A DNA stretch of 64,000 nucleotides from Guyanagaster necrorhizus (Eukaryota; Basidiomycota; Agaricomycetes; Agaricales; Physalacriaceae): the NCBI RefSeq assembly GCF_019112545.1, contig NW_025064894.1, positions 1,018,717 through 1,082,716 on the forward strand, read 5' to 3'. The notes beneath the pieces were generated by a model. The model did no database searches, was not told the origin of the DNA, and saw only the letters and a program-made list of their open reading frames with translations. Within the stretch, counting starts at the first letter, position 1. Each line of letters begins with the position of its first letter. Of this stretch, positions 1 to 11,157 are shown in pieces. Both the position numbers and the translations under genes were made by a program.

Positions 1-536
1 GGAGCATACTCATGAAATGACCAACAGAGGAGTTGGCCAGGAAGGCACAGGAGGAGAGCCAGAGCAATTTTTTACAGCTGTACCAGGAAGGGGCAGCCAC
101 ATTATGGAGGGATGACATCTGGTTGGTGTTGCCCATGGGACTAAGGTACACTACCACCAACAGAGTTGAGCATGCAGATATTATTCAATATATGGCTATT
201 AAGCAGGCCATTCTTATTTATAATAAAAAATATTTAGGATATCAACTAGGGCTGCTACCAGCATATAAGTCCAGGTTTGACATTTAGCTGATGCCATGGA
301 TGCTGAATGTCACCCCAAATCAAGCTGCTTACATGGCACCATCAATCTGAAGTACATCATCATAATATACATATGCAACTTCTGCTATCTGCAGCATGGC
401 TTCTTGGCTTATGCAAAGCTGACCCCAGCCAAGAAACCTGTACTAGAATCCATGGGCACAACCCATGCACTGACCATTTGCTGGCCAGCCACTGCTAGAC
501 AAGGCAGAAGGCAGTGGGAGTGGAAAGGCCTCAGAA

Positions 537-1682
537 GTGCCTCCTCTCAAAGAAGATGACTCTAAAGCACTCGAATTAGGATTCACCATCCAAAATGGGC
601 ACATAGTATGCAAGAAGATACTGTCACTGGAAAGTCTCATTGCTGACAACAGCTCCCTCTATTCCTTCTCAGGACCCCTGATATTCTGGATTGTCCTGCT
701 CTTTGGTGGGATCCTGAATCCAATGACTGCTCTGGCAGCAGATATGACCATACTCAATTGCAAGCCAGTCCTTGTACATGAGCCTCACTCTTTTAGAGGG
801 GCATCCAAGGACATCAACTGGTTCCTCACCAACTGTGACCAATACTTCCAAGTGTTCACCTCATACTTTCTACTCAACATGTACAAGGTAACATTCACCA
901 CAACTCATATGGAGGACAAGGCAAAGATATGATGGGCACTATTAGCCCCCATGTTCTGATCAACCATACAACAGCATCACTGAATGCTCTTGTGGCCAGT
1001 GCTGAAGCAGATGATTATTGACAAGTTCATGGATCCAGCTATGCAAGAGGTCCACAAGCTGAAGATGAAGGAGTATAAGATGGCCAACAAGCCAGCTACC
1101 AAGTACTTTGATGAGCTGGAACAACTCAGCAAACTCACCAGAGTCTAGGACAACATTGCAGACATGGGTTGAATGGTCAAATACATGAAGATAGGAGCCC
1201 CACTCTTCTATCTGAAGATAATTTTGGATCTTAGCCAGAATATCCCAAAGAGATATGACATGTGAAAGGAGTGCATCATTATGATGTACAGAGAATGACA
1301 ACAGCAGAAGCCTGAACAGATCACTCTGGCCACTGGGGGCCAGAAGCATCAAGGACAGGGCATGAAGTCCACTCTCTCCAGTTTGAACATGCCTGCCAAG
1401 CCCAGCAGCTCTGCTCCAACTTCCTCCTATGGTGAGAAGAAAACCAGTATGGGCATGACATTTACTGGAACAGGTAAGCCAATAGATGTGGATTGGCTCA
1501 AGAAGGAGGGTAAGTGCTTTAATTGTGGCCAAAAGAGCCACATAGTATGGGACTGCCCTCAGAAGAAGAATAAACACACTCAGGAGGACCTTAGAGCTCC
1601 GATCACTGAGTTACAGAAGGACGAAAAAGGCCTCAGACTGGAGACAAAGGTCAAAGAGGTAAAAGATGGGGCTGAGCAGTGA
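537..1682 (+). pseudogene. gypsy gag relic with CCHC zinc knuckle
   Basis: Gag-like capsid remnant of G1. Residues encoded around 790-930 resemble the fungal gypsy capsid segment (FRGASKDINWFLTNCDQYF, followed by a stretch of the Y-x-F-x-x-Y-F-x-L type). The nucleocapsid zinc knuckle CFNCGQKSHIVWDCP is encoded near 1517-1561, giving the C-x2-C-x4-H-x4-C spacing. The frame is interrupted by stops near 930 and 1150, so no full gag can be made. Gag normally binds RNA and forms the virus-like particle. Confidence 0.85.
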
Positions 1683-2094
1683 GCAATTCCACTGACTCAG
1701 CCAAGATAACAAGTGGTGTGTCACAAGCAGACACTGGATGGACTGATTCTATCTCTGTAGTAACATCTATGTCTGAATTATGCATGCATTCAAATATACC
1801 TGACATTACCACTCAAACACTGGAATCATCTAAGGAACCAACTCAACTGCCTATGGGCTGAATAGAGGCAGCGAGCCCCACCAATTGGCTCAAGCCATTT
1901 GACACCAAATGAACTTGGCAGGCCATCAAGGATGCAAAGGATGAAGCCACAATAAAAGCCATGCTTAAGAATTGGATTCACAAGACCTGAGCTAAAGAAG
2001 TTGTTGACAAAATGATTAAAGAAATGAGAAACACAGAATGCTGTTGAGCCCTGGAATGGCTTGACAAACTCAGGGAACCCTGAAAGTTCATCTG

Positions 2095-5000
2095 GTGGTC
2101 CAAGACCTTCTAGCCAAGGCCCAAATCGAGACACTTACATCTTATAGCATTCATGCAGTCATCATGCTGATTGATAGTGGATGCACTGAGAGCTCTATTA
2201 ATTGTGCCTTCATCATCAAGCACAATCTCTCAACCTGGGCCACTGCAGCACCAATCCCAGTCTACAACATGGATGAGACAAAGAACCAAGCCAGTTTGAT
2301 CACTGAATTTGTCAAGCTTAGGCTCACAATCAGGGATCATTCTGAAAGAATCAACTTGGCCATCACTGACCTTGGGACTAAGGAAATCTTCCTTAGCCAC
2401 AATTGGCTAATTCACTACAACCCACTCTTAACTGGAAGACCAGCCAAATTACATTTGTAAGATGCTAGTGCTGGAAGATTCTCTTCAAATTGTCTGACAA
2501 AGATCCTGAAGACTGCTGGGATGAGGAAATGGAAGATGGCGAGACAATCCTCACCATAGATCTGCAGAAGACCATACATATTCATGCCATGCACCATGCC
2601 AATGACCTAGTGGCAAAGGCCAACAAGGGGAAGAGGGAGAAGACATTCAAAGAAATGGTGCTCAAACAGGCATGGGACTACTATGACCTATTTGAAAAGG
2701 AGAGCTTCAATGAGCTCCCAGCCCTGAAGCTATGGGATCATGCTATCAAGCTGATCTACAATGCCAATGCCAACCTGGATTGCAAAATGTAGCTCTTTGG
2801 CAACAATGAGCAGCAAGAGCTTGACAAGTTCCTGGACAAGAATCTGTCCAGTGGATGAATTCAGCCATCAAAGTCCCTGATGGCTTCTCTCTTCTTTTTC
2901 ATCAAGAAAAAGGACAGGAAACTCTGACCAATACAGGATTACCAGAAGCTTAATGAAATGATGATCAAGAATTGCTATCTGCTTCTGCTAATCTCTGAAC
3001 TAATGGATAAGCTCTATGGAGCTCAGTATTATACCAAGTTGGATGTCCACTGGGGGTATAACAATGTGCAGATCAAAGAAGGCAACAAATGGAAGGCTGC
3101 CTTCTGCACCAACTGAGAACTGTTCAAACCAACAGTCATGTTTTTCAGCCTCATCAATTCATCAGCCACTTTCCAGTGGATGATGAATGACATCTTCAAA
3201 GACCTTATTGCCACAGGAAAGGTCATGATTTATCTGAATGACATTCTCATCATGTCCAAGACTCAAGAAGAGCATTGAGGGCTAGTCCAACAAGTGCTAG
3301 CTCTCATGCAAAAGCACTGATTATTTCTCAAGGCCAAGAAATGTGAATTTGAGGTACTCACAACCAAGTACCTCAGGGTCATTATCAGTGAAGAAAGCAT
3401 CAGGATGGACTCCATCAAAGTGGCTGGGATAACAGAATGGCCAGAACTGACAAGGAAAAAAGAATTGCAATCATTCCTTAGCTTTATAAACTTCTACCAG
3501 CAGTTCATTCAGGACTACAGCAAGGTAGTCTGACCCATGACCCAGCTAATCAGCAATGCACTATGGACCTGGGGCATGGCTCAGCAGTCAGCATTTAATG
3601 ACCTCAAATGCCAACTGGCAGAGGACATGGTTCTCATGATTCCAACACAAGATGGAAAATTCCACATGGAGGCTGACTCTAGTGAGGGTGCCATCAGAGC
3701 CATACTATCCCAAGAACAGGATGGAAAATGGTGATCTATAGCATTCCTATCCAAAGCACTTACTATCACTGAGTGCAACTATGAGATATATAACAAAGAA
3801 CTGCTTGCAATCATGCTCATGCTAGAAAAATGGTGACATTACCTGATTGGCACTACTGAAGTTTTTGAGATCTGGACAGATCATCAAAATTTATGATACT
3901 TCTGACAGCCACAGAAGCTCAACTGCCAGCAAGCCAGATGGGTAACCAAGCTTAGCCAATACCAGTATATGCTACATTACAAAGCTGGCACAGCAAATAA
4001 GAAAGCTGGTCTTCTCAGCTGATGGGCCAACTATGATCAAGGAGGAGGAGACAATAAAAGAGTAACATTATTAAAGCCTAAACATTTTCAGGCAATGATA
4101 ATGCCAATCAAGAAAGAAATCCATGAGCACATCAAGAGCATGACTCAGGATAACTGCAAATGAGACCAACAAGTGGCCCCATCCCTCAACCATGAGCAGG
4201 GAATGATGAAGGAAGGAGGGTTGATCTGCTATGATGGATGGATCTATATTCCCAGAGACCAGGGCCTTCATGGCAAAATCATTGCCATATGCCATGATCA
4301 TGCAACTACCAGACATTCAGGCATTGCCAAGACCAAGAAACTCATCCTACAGGAATATTGGTGGCTAAAAATAGGCAACAACATTATGCAATATGTCAAA
4401 GCATGTGAAGTTTGCTAATGTAGCAAATCTTCAATGCAGCCATGGGCTGCACCACTCCACCCAAATGAGGTCCCATTGTCACCATGGACCCATATTTCAG
4501 TGAATATGATCATCAAATTGCTGGACTGCAATAGCTATGATGCTATCCTTGTCATAGTTGATCACTTCTCCAAAGTGATCATTCCAATCACATATTCTAC
4601 TGAATTAACTTCTGAAGAGTGAGCAAAAATCTTATATGATGAGATGTATGCCAAATATAGCATGCCTCAGGTGGTTATCTCAGATAGAGGATCACAATTC
4701 ATCTCCAAATTTTTAGACAACTTATACCAACTCCTCAATATCAAATGCAATGCATCAACTGCATACCACCCCCAAATGGATGGACAAACAGAGCAGGTGA
4801 CTCAGAAAGTGGAGAAATATCTCCATCTCTTTATCAATTATTGACAAGATGACTGGATAGAATGGTTGACACTTGCTACCTTCCAACACAACAACAGGAT
4901 CCACTCAGCCACTGGAAAAACCCTATTTTTTGTCAATTTTGGGTGACATCTCCATGTCACTCAAACTGAATCACACTACACTATGACACCCACATCTACA

Positions 5001-5561
5001 GACTTTGCCACCACAATGGCAAAAATTCATGCTGAAACCAAAGCCACTCTTGAAAAGGCTGCATCCACAATGAAGAGGCAGTATAACAAATATTGATATA
5101 TGGTACATAAATATTCAGTCAACAATAAAGTATAGCTGGATACAACAAATCTTCACCTCCCACACCTGAAACAAAAGCTGGCTGACAAACATATGGGACC
5201 CTTTCCCATTCTCACAAAAATCAGCAGTTCAGCATATAAATTACAACTTTCTGTTACATGGAAGGTTCATAATGTCTTTAATGAGACATTATTGACCCCA
5301 TACATCACCCCAGCATTCCCAAATCAGAAATGCCCTCCTCTGCCACTACCAGATCTGATTGACAATGAGAAATATTATAAAATCAATCAGATCCTAAATC
5401 ATAAACTCTGCAAGATAAAAGTATGTGGTGGAGGAATGACCACTACAGTTGACTATTTAGTCAGCTGGAAGGGATATAAACTGGAATCAAATCAATGGGT
5501 CAACAAAAAACACATGAATGCCAAGAACATAATATATGATTATGAACAGGCATTGAACTGA
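2095..5561 (+). pseudogene. gypsy pol relic: protease, RT, RNase H, integrase, chromodomain
   Basis: The pol polyprotein of G1 in pieces. The aspartic protease active site (LIDSGCTESS) is near 2168. Reverse transcriptase runs about 2800-3510, with the DY(Q/R)KLNE motif and an IYLNDILIM stretch where an active enzyme has YxDD, so the first catalytic Asp is replaced by Asn. RNase H lies at about 3600-4020, the H2C2 finger region at 4170-4420, the integrase core at 4440-4960 (DRGSQFISKF, YHPQMDGQTEQ) and a chromodomain at about 5440-5560 (YLVSWKGYKLESNQW). In-frame TGA codons at 2856, 2925, 3114, 3276 and 3531 fall where homologues carry Arg, consistent with CGA to TGA decay. Confidence 0.92.
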
Positions 5562-5680
5562 TATTCCATTGGTCAATGTCTTTATGAATCTTATTAGAAG
5601 AAGGGCAGATTATCTGCTCTCAGATGCCTGGACTTATCTCTAAATTAACCATCAGGACAATGGTCTTAAGGAGGGGGTAA

Positions 5681-6150
5681 TGTTATGATTTTTCCTTTTT
5701 TCCTTCTTTTATTTGAGAGATTGACCCCTATTTTGCTTAGTCAGGGCACCTAGACTAGTGCTTAGGACCATGGGACAGGCTTAGTCATCACAACAACATC
5801 TAATCAGTCATTGTCCTTCAATGCAACAGTAACTGCTTGATGACAGACAATATCCTTTTGTAGGTAGCTTAACAACACTAGACAAAACACTCTATAATGC
5901 CAGTACACACAATTAGGTAGTTATATCTATAGAATGGATGATGACTAGTATATAAGTAGCATAGCTCTCACTGTAGTATCTCCAGCTTTGAGCTAAAGTT
6001 TTATTCTTCATCATTTTATCTCAAGCCAATCTAAAGGCCTTGTGATACAAAGCCACATAACACATCAAGTGAACTCTGACATCATTGTCCAAAGTGCAAG
6101 ACAGTGTCAGTTTATCACATGTTTAGATCACATGTCATTTGAGTTTAACA
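5681..6150 (+). repeat. 3' LTR of G1 (470 bp)
   Basis: It begins TGTTATGATTTTTCC right after a polypurine stretch (AAGGAGGGGG) and ends GAGTTTAACA, so the ends are TGTTA...TAACA. The same sequence family recurs at 6151-6447, 6771-7684, 54318-54796, 56634-57088 and 59094-59563. LTRs carry promoter and polyadenylation signals. A TATA-like stretch (AGTATATAAG) lies near 5950. Confidence 0.88.
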
Positions 6151-6447
6151 CCTTTTGTAGGTAACCATGATACTCCAGGACAATGAGTACTATAGCACAG
6201 GCATTCACAATTAATAATGCTATATTTATCTAGGAGACAAATAGTATATAAGTAGTGTAGTCAGTGCCATGTATCCCTAGTCTCAAACTATTCTTTATTC
6301 TACCACTTCTACTCAAGTCAACTAAAGCATTGACCTTGAGACACAAACACTATTAAATACACTAAGTGAATTCAGATGTGATTGTATGAACATGATACAG
6401 CATCTGTCTACCATGTGTATATAGTCATGTGTCACTTGGGCCTAACA
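6151..6447 (+). repeat. 3' part of an older LTR split by G1
   Basis: This segment repeats the 3' two thirds of the LTR family, starting at the point equivalent to 5853 of the G1 LTR (both read CCTTTTGTAGGTA) and ending in CCTAACA. It directly abuts the end of the G1 LTR. The simplest reading is that G1 inserted into an existing LTR. The missing first part should then sit left of the G1 5' LTR, outside this window. Confidence 0.7.
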
Positions 6448-6770
6448 CTGAGAGACAGGTCTCTTTGATCTAGTGGAGAAGATAGATTGAAAGTCCAGAT
6501 GTTTCAAACTCATATCTGCTGATGACTCAATATCAGTGAGAGCAAGGATGGATCTAAAGGAGTCAAGTGTTCTGTCAGTAGGTGTTCCAATGAGCTAATA
6601 GTTGGTGATACCAGTTGTATATTTTCCACCTGTAAATGTAGAAGGTATAGAGAAATAGGAGAGTTTCTATGAAGATGGAGATGAAGACTGTGATAGTGAA
6701 GTAAAGAGTGGATTCTATGTGATATTCTCAGTGATAGCTGAGAGAGAGACAGATCAAGCTTTGAGCTAAT
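6448..6770. other. Repeat-like spacer, nothing recognised
   Basis: CpG-poor AT-rich DNA between two LTR clusters. A 90-codon open stretch on the minus strand is low-complexity (rich in Leu, Ser and His) and matches nothing I recognise. Confidence 0.5.
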
Positions 6771-7684
6771 TGTTAGATTCAAGCATTATATGAGTGCAAA
6801 CCCAGGATAAACTGGCATTGTATTGTGTTTATACAATCACACCAGAGTCCACTTTTATGTCTGACTCAGTGTGAGGTTCAAGGCATTGCAAGTTGCTTGA
6901 GAGAGAATAATTATTAGGCTCAAGCTGCATGTGATAAACCAATGTGGCTTCACATTCAAGCCTTCCATCAGAGTTCACTATATATACTAATGTTGACTCC
7001 CTGTGCTTCAAGACTTTGTATGACTAGCTTGAGAGTAGAATGAGATAGAATAAACTTTAGCTTGAAGCTGGGGATTTACCAGCAAGAGTGAGCTCTTTAA
7101 ATACTGTACAAGGCCTGCCAATAATACTACATACTTATTATGTGTATCTCTGTCTTGATGCCCATTGTCCTTGGGCATCACTACCATATATAAAAGATTG
7201 ATTGTGCATTGTCAGGCAACATCATTGCATTGAAAGACAATGGTGGATTTAGCTAGTTGTGATGACTAAGCCTTATCCCACAGTCTTAAGTGCTTATTCT
7301 AGCACCCTGACTAAGTGTGAATAGGGGTTAATCTGAAGAAAAAAAAGAAAAGAAAGGAAAAATCATAACAATAGTATAGAATAAACTTTAGCTCAAAGCT
7401 GAGTCTACTACAGCAAGAGCAATACTACTTTTATATGTTTCTGAGTGTGATAAATATAGTCCTACTTATTATGAATATCTGTGAGCTGGAACTTAAGAGT
7501 TTATGGTTCATGCATGAAACAATATATATCATCTATTGGTGAGACATTGGTTGCAAGCCATAGCAGAATGGCATGAGTTGTCTAATATAGTCAGGATTAC
7601 TGGTCTGGCCAGATAAATAATAGTTAAGTGCTCATGATTAGATAGGCATCTGATAAGATAAGATAACTGAAAAAATCATAATAA
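6771..7684 (-). repeat. Older LTR in minus orientation, interrupted by a solo LTR
   Basis: The two arms 6771-6911 and 7371-7684 together give about 455 bp. They follow the LTR family in reverse: TGTTAGATTCAAGC at 6771 is the reversed 3' end, and AAAAAATCATAATA near 7684 is the reversed 5' end. The middle, 6912-7370, is a second, complete LTR. Confidence 0.68.
6912..7370 (-). repeat. Solo LTR nested in the older LTR
   Basis: A full-length family LTR in minus orientation, from TATTAGGCTCAAGC (reversed 3' end) to AATCATAACA (reversed 5' end), with no internal retrotransposon sequence. Five bases on each side, ATAAT at 6907-6911 and ATAGT at 7371-7375, match 4 of 5 and look like a target-site duplication. 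Solo LTRs arise by recombination between the two LTRs of one element. Confidence 0.7.
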
Positions 7685-9262
7685 TGAGTCACTTGTCCAT
7701 CAATAATAATAATGTCAAAATAGAACTTACAAGCTACTTACTCATTATCAACATTTGTATGTCTCATTACTCTCACAACCACCCACACAGACTAACAACT
7801 CATTTAAGCATCTGAAGACTGAGGGGGCTATATTATGGATATACTCTACCTAGTCTTACTGAGTCTTTGAATGCCTAAACAAGGACTCAAACTTTCTCTT
7901 GACTTCTTCAATGTTCTGTTTTCTCTATTTACTTACTCAAAACTACCAGAAATACATAGAAGATTCATGAAATGCTGTACAACTAGAATATTCTTCATAG
8001 CTTTCTCTAGCATATAAACACTTACTCTAGCTATAAAAATCCATCTATCTTTTGACTTATTGTTGCTTTGTGTGAACTAAGAATCTGAGATTACTATGCT
8101 TAGTGCTTGCTGCCCCTGATCTTTCCCAGTTACACTTAGTGCTTATTGGATTGATTAGTCTTCCTTTGATTATGCTTAGCACTTATCAACCCTCTTCACT
8201 TCTCAATTATTTTCTGAAGTGAATGAACTAAACTTGATTAGAATACTTTACTATATACAATTGCTATGTTATCTCAGTATTCACATCAGTGAACAGGACC
8301 ACCCCTTCCAATGCTTCTCTTTTCACTTATCTCAAGTCAGATGGCTCATAGCAACATATGCACAAGACCATATTCCTTGAGTTCTGCATGAATATTTAGT
8401 CCAAGACATCCATGGCTCACATCCTAGGCTATAGCTTCTGCATTAGGAGTGCCATGGAATTGCTTCTCACTGGAGTCTCTCCAGAAATTGTAGCCACAAT
8501 AGAAAGCTAGACCTCACTAGTTTTCCTGCTTTACTGGTGCTATATGGAGGATATCATACCCATGAACATATCATGAGCTTACAACAAAGCACATATCAAC
8601 AAGCTTGCAGAAATATTTGAACAATTTCATATTACTAATGGCATCCTATGCAACCTTACTGAGACCACAGATAGCAATCTCAAAATATAATAGGTGCACT
8701 ATCCCAGTATCCAATAGTGGGCTTGCTAATCCTCTCTACTAGTACCTTGCTCATCTGTTATAATTGCTTTACAAGTCACTTACATTATTACTCACATTGT
8801 CACTACTTACATATTGTACTCACTGCATCCAGCAATAAACCATGATGTTTCAGCAGCCCTTCTGACCTTCATCTTTAAACACACAACTTGAATACATTCC
8901 AGTATTTGAGTTCTTTTCACTATCACATCATGACAGCATTTCCAGAACATTCCACAGCACATGCAATGCTGCTAGCATTGCACTCTCTCTCACATGACCA
9001 GACTATCTACTTTATGCAGTGAGAGGAACAAAGCTATGGCTGAGGCATTCCTCTCATCCTTCAATAGTCATAAGAATAGTTTGAGGCAGTCCCACTATTG
9101 TCTCATACTGACCAAAATGAAGTGATTCCAGTTCAGTGATGGATATTTATACATCCTGTAGATATGATGTGCTTCCTGGCTATAGAAATAAACATTTTTT
9201 ACAGTTAGCACTTGATTGAACACTGCTGCTGCATATTCAGAACCCCCAAGCATAAAAAGATT
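7685..9262. other. CpG-poor AT-rich repeat DNA without a recognised gene
   Basis: No open frame of useful length and no transposase or polymerase motif is visible. The composition matches the flanking decayed transposons. A short motif, TGCTTAGTGCTT and variants, recurs near 8098, 8135 and 8168. The composition switches to CpG-containing DNA at about 9263-9300. Confidence 0.6.
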
Positions 9263-11157
9263 GGTTATTATTGATTCATGTTATCTTCACAACATCGAAT
9301 GAACCTCATGGTGAAACATGCATTGACCATTACACTAAGATTGCCAGTTGGATTGGATGTCTTGTATTGAAAAATTGCCCCATCTTGCCAAAACAAAAAA
9401 GAACTGATAGAGCTGGGAATTGGATGTGGGGGAATCGAAACCCCAGTTGTTGCCATTCCGCCAGGTCCACGAGACGGATGCGTGAATTAGGACGAAGTGA
9501 TGCTTCAGTTGATGCACTCATACTGCCACCTCTGTGAGTATTCAGTCTAGTGTGCTCATACAGATGTATTCTCCATAACTCGTAAAAGCGCCTCCACACT
9601 TGGCCAGCTCAACATGCAAATAACGACCCCAATTGTCGAAGTTCTTGTAGTCCTTGACCTTGGCGGCTAGGTCACATCACCTGCCTCAAAGTTCTGCATT
9701 GAAAGGACGTATGTATATCGATCGCATTGCCATGTGTCACCAAAAATCGGGCTGCATTACGACTGGAATGCCGACTTGAACAACGTTCATCATCTAAAAG
9801 GACGCAGACCCTTAGCCTTGAACTCGAGCGAGCATCGTCCCCATCATGTGCTACGAAATCATGGTTCTTTCATTTGCTTGGAGATGTTCCACGCCTACAA
9901 TCATCAAAGTGTATCGCGTGATCCATGAGGAAATATGTATGTGACTGGCGATTGTCGTGGGTTAAGGGACAAACACGGATGAACTATAGAATACTAATAG
10001 CACTCGCCATCAAGTGCACGTGAACGTGAAGGAATCAATAGATTAAGATAAGTGGGGATCCGAAAATCTCGTCCGTGTTATATAGGAAAGCAGATGCTGA
10101 TCTAAATTGGATGATAGGAATCAGCAGAGATAACATCTGTATAGTGGACAACGTAACCTTTCCCGCATGAAAACATGATGCCACCCACGCAAGAAAGCTG
10201 AATCATTGTACAGTTCTTACTCGACTTGGATTCATTGCTTGGAGCAAGGAACTTTTCTTCGACAACATCGTATCAGCATCAAAATTCAGCTGTATTATTC
10301 CAGTTTGGAGCAACGAAAATAATGCAAATATCAATAAATAAGCTGCAAAACCCAGGAATTGAGAAAACGGGGCACATGTACCACAACCACACATATGATA
10401 TAGGATACCCAGGTCCTGCGCATCTACTCGGCCTTCATTTCCGCTACCACAGCTCCTTGTGTATACGAGATCAAAGGGCAGTCAAAATTTTCCTGGCTCG
10501 TATCTGGAATACTGACAAAAAAGAATAGGCGCGGACAGCGAACCCGCATGCTGGTCATGGTGGTTGATGAAAGAAGATGCGTGGGAATATTATCAACAGC
10601 TCGAAAAGCTGTTGCGGGCCGCAGACGGGCCGCCTCGCAACGAACGCAACACTGTCCAGTTTTCAAGTTCAGCGTTCTTCTTCGGCCCATCCCCTGGTAG
10701 ATTATCGTTTTCCAGACCCTTCCAGCCCTTCCCCAGAGCCCTGTGGTATTGCGGTATATTTGTATACCGCAAGGAATTACTAAATTACAATTAGTATAAA
10801 AGTGCTGAGGTCCGGGGGAGCTTCAAGTTCGGTAGGCTTCGGGCGGTCTGTATGAAATTATTTCGCCCCACGTCTAATATCGTGTTAAATCTATTTGTTT
10901 CTTGGACTTGCCGTTGCCATAGTATGTTCTCATGTATTCCTTTCCTCAAACTCAGACTGATCATTTGTTGATTTGCAGCTTTCGGTGGTATAGTAATTGG
11001 ACAGTATTGGAATCTTTGGCTTATCACTTGCTACTCTGTGATGCCGACTACGCGTAATCCAGACTTGAAGGACCAGAAGCCTATTTATTCGCTTGATAGC
11101 ACTTTATAAGGCTCGTAAACGCCACTGCCCCTTCTTCATCCTCTGTCCTCACATTTT
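9263..11157. other. Unique-looking region with open stretches, no gene assigned
   Basis: CpG content is normal from about 9290, so this is unlike the repeat to the left. Two stretches look protein-like but remain unrecognised: minus strand about 9681-9560, encoding KDYKNFDNWGRYLHVE-type sequence after a possible splice acceptor, and plus strand 9734-9928, encoding IGLHYDWNADLNNVHHLKG-type sequence. Neither has a clear start, domain or partner exon. They could be relics of a broken gene. A TATA-like TATAAG at 11105-11110 lies 50 bp before the FAD oxidase start. Confidence 0.4.

Larger units (their letters stand above)
1..6150 (+). mobile_element. Decayed gypsy chromovirus G1, left end outside window
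   Basis: An LTR retrotransposon of the Ty3/gypsy chromovirus type, read on the plus strand. Visible in order: the tail of an upstream ORF (about 1-500), gag with a zinc knuckle, an aspartic protease, reverse transcriptase, RNase H, an H2C2 zinc finger, integrase, a chromodomain, a purine-rich tract just before 5681, and the 3' LTR. The 5' LTR lies left of the window. CpG is nearly absent and reading frames are broken mostly by TGA where related proteins have arginine, so the copy is dead. Sister fragments sit at 54.3-64 kb. Order of domains and the C-terminal chromodomain fix the family; the exact clade is not resolved. Confidence 0.95.

Noticed and set aside
6510..6782. 90-codon minus ORF rich in Leu/Ser/His
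   Set aside because: Low-complexity translation of CpG-poor repeat; no homology pattern.
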